Part shown: positions 1 to 4,237 of the stretch, one piece after another | How positions within the stretch are numbered: position 1 is the first letter of the stretch | Layout: each line of letters starts with the position of its first letter | DNA from: Nitrospirota bacterium | GTDB lineage: Bacteria; Nitrospirota; Thermodesulfovibrionia; UBA6902; BMS3Bbin08 | Reading direction: 5' to 3' | Length of the DNA stretch: 5,294 bases | NCBI GenBank assembly: GCA_030637135.1 | Contig: DAOVVO010000093.1 | Coordinates: 1 to 5,294 of the forward strand | Translations under genes and position numbers: made by a program | The notes under the pieces: generated by a model | What the model saw: the letters and a program-made list of their open reading frames with translations, nothing else | What the model was told of the DNA's origin: nothing | Databases searched by the model: none

Positions 1-296
1 AGAACATCTTTTAATCTTACTCCCCGAATAGCCGGTGGGCGCTGAAAGGCGATGCCCATCCCAAGCCTCGCACGTTCATCAATGGAAAGCTCTGTTATAT
101 CTTTACCTTTAAAAATAATTCTACCTGATTCCAGCCTGTATTCCGGAATCCCCATTATTGTCTTCAGGAGAGATGTCTTTCCAGAGCCATTCGGACCAAA
201 GAGCACAACGGTCTCTCCTCTTCTAACAGAGAGATTAATATCGTTCAGTACCCTCTTTCCATTAACGCGTACTGTCAAATCCTTTATATCGAGCAT
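1..296 (-). CDS. SufC-like ABC transporter ATP-binding protein (partial, N-terminal 98 residues)
   Basis: This is the first 98 residues of an ABC-type ATPase; the rest lies beyond the left edge. It begins MLDIKDLTVRV. Walker A is GPNGSGKT at residues 34-41, and the Q-loop glutamine is Q85 in GIAFQRPP. The signature motif, Walker B and switch histidine are outside the window. The spacing and wording (MGIPEY, GRIIFKGKDITELS, ERARLGMGIAFQRPPAIRGV) resemble SufC, the ATPase of the SUF iron-sulfur assembly scaffold, more than a typical import or export ATPase. A SufB/SufD-like partner would then be expected downstream, outside this window. The ATG at 294-296 fits the family N-terminus well, but no Shine-Dalgarno motif precedes it. 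It is divergent from the phosphatase gene across a 176-base gap. The ABC ATPase call is firm; SufC-like is a similarity judgement, and a generic ABC ATPase remains possible. Confidence 0.9.
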   Translation of the reverse strand, partial: MLDIKDLTVRVNGKRVLNDINLSVRRGETVVLFGPNGSGKTSLLKTIMGIPEYRLESGRIIFKGKDITELSIDERARLGMGIAFQRPPAIRGVRLKDV

Positions 297-332
297 ATAT
301 TAATTTTATCACATAAATTACCACATCATACT

Positions 333-358
333 TTTCCCATCCGGACAGGTACGGGAAA
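333..358. repeat. Short inverted repeat in the divergent gap
   Basis: TTTCCC (333-338) and GGGAAA (353-358) form a 6-bp inverted repeat with a 14-base loop. It lies between the divergent ABC ATPase and phosphatase genes, about 40-60 bases upstream of the ATPase start. It could be a weak leader hairpin or an operator, or chance. No T-run follows, so it is not a terminator. I found no convincing -35/-10 pair in either direction in this gap. Confidence 0.25.
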
Positions 359-472
359 GAGCAAGAGTCTTTATTATAGGTATAGCACCACTTCCTTATA
401 GGCATATAGTTCCAATCCCTGCCATTTATACCACTCACAAGGTAAAATATAGTCAATGGCAAGAACAAACAC

Positions 473-1216
473 ATGAGAAATAGCGTATTTACAAGTAGTA
501 TCAAAAATGTCTATGTTGCCGGCGACCTGCACGGTCACTACGAAAGCTTCAAGGGAGTACTCCGCAGGTATGAAGACTCAGCAAGAGATTCCCTGCTTCT
601 CTTTTTGGGAGATTATGCTGACAGGGGTCTCAATGGCGTAGAAATCATAACCGAGCTCAACAGGCTTTTAGAGAGCAGAGATGATATAGTTGCGCTCAAA
701 GGAAATCATGAACAATACAGAGACGGAAACCCTACTTTTTCTCCCTGCGACCTGATTTCTGAAGCACAGGAAAAATATAACTCCTGGGAAAAATTTTATC
801 ACGACATCATGGTAGACTTCTTAGCAAAATTACACATTGCGGCGATAATGAATAATGTCCTTTTTGTCCATGCCGGGATATCCTCAAGAATAAAAACCGT
901 CAAGGATTTAGCAAAACACGAAAATGAGACATATGTGCTCTGGAGCGATCCTTCACCGTTATCAGGAGAGCATCCAAGTATGAGAGGAGCGGGCATAACA
1001 TTTGGAGAAGATATTACTACAAAGGTGCTTTCCGCCCTCGGTTTAAAAATGATTGTAAGAAGCCACGAACCAAGCAAGGCAGCATACGGACCTTACAGTG
1101 AGCATGGGGGCAAGATAATTACCACGAATGCATGTGCATCCTATGGAGAACCCTGGAAACCGTTCATGCTCAAAATCGACACGAAGAGTTTGAAACATAA
1201 ACCCATCTTTTTATAG
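473..1216 (+). CDS. PPP-family (PP1/PP5-like) metallo-dependent Ser/Thr protein phosphatase
   Basis: A complete 247-residue protein, probably cytoplasmic because no signal peptide or membrane segment is visible. It likely removes phosphate from phosphoserine or phosphothreonine using two metal ions. All PPP motifs occur in order: GDLHG (17-21), GDYADRG (46-52), GNHE (77-80), FVHAG (131-135), LWSDP (156-160), RGAGITFG (171-178) and VRSHE (195-199). By family alignment the metal ligands are D18, H20, D47, N78, H133 and H198. H79 and D50 would be the catalytic pair, and R51 and R171 would bind phosphate. LWSDP, RGxxxxFG and RSHE are the wording of eukaryotic PP1/PP5, not of the shorter lambda-type phosphatases. 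The eukaryotic SAPNYC loop is replaced by NACASYGE (219-226), where Y224 may stand in for the loop tyrosine. The ATG start has only a poor ribosome binding site, but no better in-frame start fits the motif spacing. A diadenosine tetraphosphatase (ApaH) is less likely. No partner kinase lies nearby. Confidence 0.92.
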   Translation: MRNSVFTSSIKNVYVAGDLHGHYESFKGVLRRYEDSARDSLLLFLGDYADRGLNGVEIITELNRLLESRDDIVALKGNHEQYRDGNPTFSPCDLISEAQEKYNSWEKFYHDIMVDFLAKLHIAAIMNNVLFVHAGISSRIKTVKDLAKHENETYVLWSDPSPLSGEHPSMRGAGITFGEDITTKVLSALGLKMIVRSHEPSKAAYGPYSEHGGKIITTNACASYGEPWKPFMLKIDTKSLKHKPIFL

Positions 1217-1263
1217 CCTGAACGTTAATTGCTGAATCTTGAATAAAATATATTTCCTGATTA

Positions 1264-1304
1264 TCAGATATACCTATTTATAATTCTGAGGGCACTATAT
1301 CTGA
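1264..1304. repeat. Inverted repeat between convergent genes
   Basis: TCAGATATA (1264-1272) and TATATCTGA (1296-1304) are perfect 9-bp complements separated by 23 bases. The repeat fills the gap between the phosphatase stop (1216) and the stop of the convergent 100-residue gene (1306), where a bidirectional terminator is often found. The stem is AT-rich and has no T-run on either side, so a classical intrinsic terminator is not supported. It may act only as an RNA 3' end structure. Confidence 0.3.
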
Positions 1305-1305
1305 A

Positions 1306-1608
1306 TTACCGATAATAGATTAATATGCTTTCGATATTTTCACCAAGGTGACGGTCTAAATACCCGATAAAAGCCTGGAGCAGTTGCCACTCTGTTCCTT
1401 CCTTCTTCGTTTGAATTTCAGCAATGAGCAAACCGCCTTTTGTTTCATCCCAATTAATCCAACCAGGATACTTTACATGTTTCCATCGACCCTCACGTTC
1501 CCGGTGAAATGCAGTGGGTTTTCTTCGAAGTTCTTTCGCCTTGTTCTTCAAAAGCGTTTTTAATTTTGAATCAATTCCTGGTTTGGGAACGACCTGCACA
1601 ATCTTCAT
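1306..1608 (-). CDS. Unrecognised small basic protein, 100 residues
   Basis: I do not recognise a named family. The protein has a short hydrophobic start (MKIVQVVP), a strongly basic, probably helical stretch (about residues 14-43, KLKTLLKNKAKELRRK), then an aromatic segment (KYPGWINWDETKGG, 46-59). A C-terminal half of likely mixed strand and helix ends in WQLLQAFIGYLDRH (74-87) and ESILIYYR. There is no signal peptide and no cysteine or histidine cluster, so it is probably cytoplasmic. The ATG at 1606-1608 follows GGAGG with a 7-base spacer, the best ribosome binding site in the window, so the gene is very likely real. It lies downstream of the M14 peptidase on the same strand, but the 251-base gap carries its own promoter. 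A nucleic-acid-binding or toxin-antitoxin role would be guesswork from charge and size alone; no RelE, HicA or HigB motif is seen. Confidence 0.72.
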   Translation of the reverse strand: MKIVQVVPKPGIDSKLKTLLKNKAKELRRKPTAFHREREGRWKHVKYPGWINWDETKGGLLIAEIQTKKEGTEWQLLQAFIGYLDRHLGENIESILIYYR

Positions 1609-1670
1609 ACCTGAACCTCCACAATTAAATATTGGCTAATTAGGTTATATCCAAAATTAGCTGCTCAATC

Positions 1671-1710
1671 TGTCGATGCTAATTGTTAGTCGTATTGGCT
1701 CGTATCGACA
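1671..1710. repeat. Inverted repeat in the leader of the 100-residue gene
   Basis: TGTCGAT (1671-1677) and ATCGACA (1704-1710) are perfect 7-bp complements around a 26-base spacer. The repeat lies between the predicted transcription start (about 1725) and the start codon (1608), so it could fold in the mRNA leader or serve as a protein-binding site. A second, smaller pair (GCTAATT and AATTAGC, about 1634-1661) follows closer to the gene. No known riboswitch pattern is recognised. Confidence 0.35.
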
Positions 1711-1721
1711 TTCCGAGAGTC

Positions 1722-1759
1722 TATACTGACAAGTATATCAAAACAAAAAGGGAAGTCAA
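1722..1759 (-). promoter_or_regulatory. Sigma70-type promoter for the 100-residue gene, with palindromic -10 region
   Basis: Reading leftward, TTGACT (1759-1754) and TATACT (1737-1732) are separated by 16 bases; each differs from consensus at one position. The predicted start is near 1725, giving a leader of about 115 bases before the ATG at 1608. The -10 box is one arm of a perfect inverted repeat, TATACT-GACA-AGTATA (1722-1737), which runs to the expected start point. A repressor bound there would block the promoter, but this is inference. Confidence 0.6.
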
Positions 1760-1859
1760 GAACCTGTAGATAAGATACACCTGCCAACCTCGAACTTTGT
1801 GGAGTTTTATTTTAGTTTGAGTTTCTTTGTTTATCCTATCCGGATACGTTCTAACTCTT

Positions 1860-2987
1860 TTATTGAGTGATGTTTTTATTTTTTACGTCGCTTTGAATAG
1901 TATATGTTGTCTCAGATTCTGTGTGCGCTATGCGTTGAAGCATGTTCTGAACCTTGAAAAAAGGATTTCCTTCTTTACCGTCATAAACTTTAAAACGTAA
2001 AGCTTTCATAAGAGCAAAACGTAAGGCAGACCAGTAATCATAAGCCTTTGATGGTTTGGTAGTTGGAAGCTCCATTGTATAAGTTGGAATTTTTTTCTCG
2101 TTCCCGGCATAATTGCCCAGAGAACCGGGGTAGAAACAGAAATCTATAAGTTTCAGGAATTTATTTGTATTAGCTTCAATATTTAAACCTAGAAATTTCG
2201 CTCTCTGCTCTGTACGGTTAAGGTTAAAATATTTTTGATCACCAGGCCCGTCGAAATCAAGAAAACCTAATGGGGCATGAACAGAAATAATTTTATCCGG
2301 TTTGTATCTACTGATTAAATAGGTTTGTAGCATGCTTTCTGCTTCTGAGCCGCTCCCTGCACCGGGATATTTTCTGGGATCTTTATTATTTTCAATCCAG
2401 ACCATGTGTGCTGATTGATCCCAGTTTTTCGTGGGAAGGTTTCTGTTTGGATCAACTCCGTTTCCATTTTGTCTGGTGTTTGCAAAGAATCCGTCAGGAT
2501 TCACTATAGGAGCAATAACTAATCTATGACCATTTAATGCCCGGGGGTTATCAAAAAGAATTTCTCTTACCAAATGAAAGCATATATATACTGCCGGAGG
2601 TTCATCTCCATGTACTCCGCAGAATATCAGGTTAACAGGCCCTCTGTTAGAGGGGTTATTAAAGCCAAATTTTTGATATACAATGGGATTTCCTCTGGAA
2701 GAATAGTTAAAAATTTCCCAGCGATCTGGATTGCATATAATTTTGTTCCATCCAAATTGCTTGAATTTAATATTGACAGCATCACAAAATTCTTTTTTTG
2801 TCTTTCTTTCATGAGCAGTTTTTGTGATTGTTGATGGTGATGCTTCGGAAGGTATATATGTCAAGTGGGCTTTTCCGGGTAATTGCTTTAAAACTTCACC
2901 TGATGACGTATTGAATGATATTGCAAGTAGAATAACCGAAGAAAACAAAAAGAAATTATGGATAACTCTTATTATGTGTTTTCTCAT
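1860..2987 (-). CDS. Exported M14 zinc carboxypeptidase, murein peptide amidase (MpaA)-like
   Basis: A complete secreted peptidase of 375 residues from the preferred ATG (2985-2987). That ATG has a GGGA just upstream; a GTG at 2994-2996 would add three residues and has no ribosome binding site. Numbered from the GTG, the N-terminus is a signal peptide: basic MRKHIIR, then a hydrophobic run to about residue 28. The M14 zinc site is intact: H129 and E132 in GVHGDE, and H240 in SVHAP. NPDG (166-169) and DPNRN (182-186) supply the usual substrate-binding Asn/Arg, and E309 in TMELP is the expected catalytic glutamate. GSLGNYAG (291-298) and the overall order resemble MpaA-type enzymes, which cleave the gamma-D-Glu-diaminopimelate bond of peptidoglycan peptides. 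E. coli MpaA is shorter and cytoplasmic, so this form probably works in the periplasm on wall fragments or other peptides. The last 40 residues are polar and may be a tail. The M14 fold is sure; the exact substrate is not. Confidence 0.93.
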   Translation of the reverse strand: MRKHIIRVIHNFFLFSSVILLAISFNTSSGEVLKQLPGKAHLTYIPSEASPSTITKTAHERKTKKEFCDAVNIKFKQFGWNKIICNPDRWEIFNYSSRGNPIVYQKFGFNNPSNRGPVNLIFCGVHGDEPPAVYICFHLVREILFDNPRALNGHRLVIAPIVNPDGFFANTRQNGNGVDPNRNLPTKNWDQSAHMVWIENNKDPRKYPGAGSGSEAESMLQTYLISRYKPDKIISVHAPLGFLDFDGPGDQKYFNLNRTEQRAKFLGLNIEANTNKFLKLIDFCFYPGSLGNYAGNEKKIPTYTMELPTTKPSKAYDYWSALRFALMKALRFKVYDGKEGNPFFKVQNMLQRIAHTESETTYTIQSDVKNKNITQ

Positions 2988-3002
2988 ATTTCCCACATCC
3001 GA

Positions 3003-3035
3003 TACAGGTAATCATCATGATCATATCTACCTGTA
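3003..3035. repeat. 8-bp inverted repeat in the leader of the M14 gene
   Basis: TACAGGTA (3003-3010) and TACCTGTA (3028-3035) are perfect complements with a 17-base spacer that itself contains the overlapping small palindromes ATCATGAT and ATGATCAT. The repeat lies within the predicted 62-base leader, ending 16 bases before the peptidase start codon. It could be an operator for a dimeric repressor or a leader hairpin next to the ribosome binding site. Confidence 0.45.
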
Positions 3036-3055
3036 GATTCTATTAATCTTTCATA

Positions 3056-3061
3056 ATAATA
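3056..3061 (-). promoter_or_regulatory. Predicted -10 box of the M14 peptidase promoter
   Basis: Read leftward this is TATTAT, one base off the TATAAT consensus. It places the transcription start near 3049 and gives a leader of about 62 bases. No recognisable -35 hexamer sits at the right distance; its place is taken by the CRP/FNR-like site, as in activator-dependent class II promoters. Confidence 0.5.
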
Positions 3062-3082
3062 GCCTTCAGGGACGGGTATCAC

Positions 3083-3098
3083 TGTGATGAAAATCACA
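3083..3098 (-). promoter_or_regulatory. CRP/FNR-family binding site, perfect TGTGA-N6-TCACA
   Basis: TGTGATGAAAATCACA is a perfect 16-base inverted repeat around a GAAA centre (the 6-bp arms are TGTGAT and ATCACA). Both half-sites match the CRP consensus exactly. The centre at 3090.5 is 41.5 bases upstream of the start predicted from the TATTAT box, the standard class II activator position. The most likely target is the leftward M14 peptidase gene. Which CRP/FNR-family regulator binds (cAMP, redox or NO-responsive) cannot be told from the site. A T8 run follows on the plus strand, so a weak intrinsic terminator is the alternative reading, but no rightward gene ends here. Confidence 0.6.
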
Positions 3099-3129
3099 TT
3101 TTTTTTGGGAATTTGCATTTAATATTTCG

Positions 3130-3285
3130 AGTATTCAGGCAGGAAAGAGAGCGGTACCCATCTGCTTAAGCGGTCGGGGAAGTCAGTGATACCTCGACTC
3201 ATTCCCCATAAGGATACAAAACCCTCAGGTGAAGTCAAGGAAAGGGCAAAAAGATTTTTAATTCCTGCCCCTGAACACAGGATTT
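3130..3285. other. Less AT-rich, unexplained patch with nested inverted repeats
   Basis: Positions 3141-3280 are about 48% G+C by my count, inside much more AT-rich flanks. GGGGAAGTC (3176-3184) pairs with GAC (3196-3198) and TTCCCC (3202-3207). GGGCA (3244-3248) pairs with TGCCC (3266-3270) around an A5-GA-T5 core. Both strands are also open for roughly 60 codons: rightward a frame containing KPSGEVKERAKRFLIPAPEH, leftward one containing LTSPEGFVSLWGMSRGI. Neither has a convincing ribosome binding site or a recognised family. It could be a structured RNA, a small dispersed repeat, or a remnant of a mobile element or gene. I cannot choose between these from the sequence alone. Confidence 0.35.
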
Positions 3286-3456
3286 CTATTACAAGTAAAT
3301 TAAAAGTAAGAGTTTTTTATAACAAAAGCATATCACAATTAGAACTCTTAATAGGTCCATTAAATTTTTAAAATAGACACATTACATTTTTAGTGATAAA
3401 AGTAACATAAGCAAAGCACGTTCTTTATTGCTGTCTCTTATATTACATAATTCAAT

Positions 3457-4191
3457 ATGAAAAGTAAAAAAACAGAACAACACCTCAAAAAACTGATAGA
3501 AGGCAGAATTTCAGGAGAAGTTATTAATAGTCTCAGCCTTCTGGATACTGATTTTAAAATTCTATACCAGGACAAGATTACTCAAAATATTTTTGGGGAC
3601 CATGTCGGCACATATTGTTATGAGGCATACGAATGCAGGGATAACACCTGTGAAGATTGTCCGTTAGAGAAAACTTTTAAAAACGGCGGTACCCACACAG
3701 CACTGAGGAGTTTAGTTTATAGCAACGGGGTGTTAGAGTTTGAGATTACAGCATCGCCTTTAAGAGATTCAACAGGAAAAATCATCGCAGGCATTGAGGT
3801 TGTGAGGAATATTACCACATGCAAGGGGGAAGAGAAGATACTTCTTCAATCTAACAAAGACTATAGTGCTATCAACGATATGATTACCGTTCATGATAAG
3901 GATTTCAATATTATATGTGCCAATAAAGAAGCCCAAAAAATACTCGGCTTACCTCGTTTAGAGTTCACAAAAGTAAAATGCTATGAGTATTACCATGGAA
4001 AAGACTGTCCACCTAAAGGATGTCCAAGTTGCAGGTGCCTTTTGACGGGAGAGTCAGTAACGTTTGAAATGTTTGAGCCTCATTTACGTAGATTCATTAA
4101 AATAAGGGCTTTCCCCCGATTTGATAGCAATCATGAATTTATAGGACTCATACATTTTGTTAAGGATGTAAGCGATCAACGACTTAAATAA
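3457..4191 (+). CDS. Tandem PAS-domain protein with a cysteine cluster in each PAS and no output domain
   Basis: A complete 244-residue, probably cytoplasmic signalling protein made of two PAS sensor domains. PAS1 covers about residues 22-121 (LSLLDTDFKILYQD to GIEVVRNIT) and PAS2 about 136-242 (DMITVHDKDFNIICANKEAQ to GLIHFVKDVSDQ). Each has a cysteine-rich insert at the same place, starting CYE: C54, C60, C65 and C68 (CEDCP) in PAS1, and C175, C184, C189, C192 and C194 in PAS2. Such CxxC(P)-bearing PAS domains are common in sensor kinases of anaerobes; a metal, an iron-sulfur cluster or a thiol switch is possible but unproven. In those kinases a HisKA/HATPase part would follow VKDVSD; here the frame simply stops, and downstream sequence shows no kinase residues in other frames. 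There is no membrane segment. No Shine-Dalgarno motif precedes the ATG, and an in-frame stop at 3448-3450 rules out an upstream start. It may pass its signal by protein contact, or may be a relic of a larger sensor. Confidence 0.88.
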   Translation: MKSKKTEQHLKKLIEGRISGEVINSLSLLDTDFKILYQDKITQNIFGDHVGTYCYEAYECRDNTCEDCPLEKTFKNGGTHTALRSLVYSNGVLEFEITASPLRDSTGKIIAGIEVVRNITTCKGEEKILLQSNKDYSAINDMITVHDKDFNIICANKEAQKILGLPRLEFTKVKCYEYYHGKDCPPKGCPSCRCLLTGESVTFEMFEPHLRRFIKIRAFPRFDSNHEFIGLIHFVKDVSDQRLK

Positions 4192-4237
4192 CCGGGCTCT
4201 CTATAACAATTTCACATATTTCCGAGCTAACTGATTT

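Larger units (their letters stand above)
2988..3456. other. 469-base gap between the M14 peptidase and the PAS gene
   Basis: This divergent gap holds the promoter and CRP/FNR-like site of the peptidase (3056-3098), a leader inverted repeat (3003-3035), an unexplained less AT-rich patch (about 3130-3285) and a very AT-rich stretch (3286-3456) leading to the PAS gene. The last stretch should carry that gene's promoter. CATAAT at 3446-3451 is a possible -10 box, which would place transcription start at or next to the ATG, but no good -35 box accompanies it. Confidence 0.6.

Noticed and set aside
262..504. An 80-codon leftward frame with a hydrophobic start, lying across the ABC/phosphatase gap
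   Set aside because: It begins with TTG inside the phosphatase gene; the alternative ATG at 474 also lacks a ribosome binding site. It overlaps the ABC ATPase start by 35 bases in another frame, and no family is recognised. A real small membrane protein is not excluded, but support is too weak.
799..1077. Leftward frame of 92 codons
   Set aside because: Lies wholly inside the phosphatase gene on the opposite strand, with no gene signals.
1625..1720. Integron attC-like site, suggested by GTTAG and repeated GCTAATT motifs
   Set aside because: The R' and R'' core sequences do not fit the consensus, the arms do not pair in the attC order, and the site is upstream rather than downstream of the small gene.
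1837..1846. Perfect palindrome TATCCGGATA just after the M14 stop, considered as a terminator
   Set aside because: No loop and no T-run follow on the minus strand; 10-base palindromes of this kind are common by chance.
2574..3036. Rightward and alternative leftward frames inside the M14 gene and its start region
   Set aside because: They overlap a gene with a complete set of catalytic motifs and have no ribosome binding sites or family resemblance.
3083..3107. Intrinsic terminator on the plus strand (stem with GAAA loop, then T8)
   Set aside because: The stem is only 6 bp and AT-rich, and no rightward gene ends nearby. The perfect match to TGTGA-N6-TCACA and the -41.5 spacing favour a regulator site.
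3186..3371. A 61-codon rightward frame starting at GTG
   Set aside because: No ribosome binding site or recognised family, and the opposite strand is equally open. Kept only as part of the unexplained patch.
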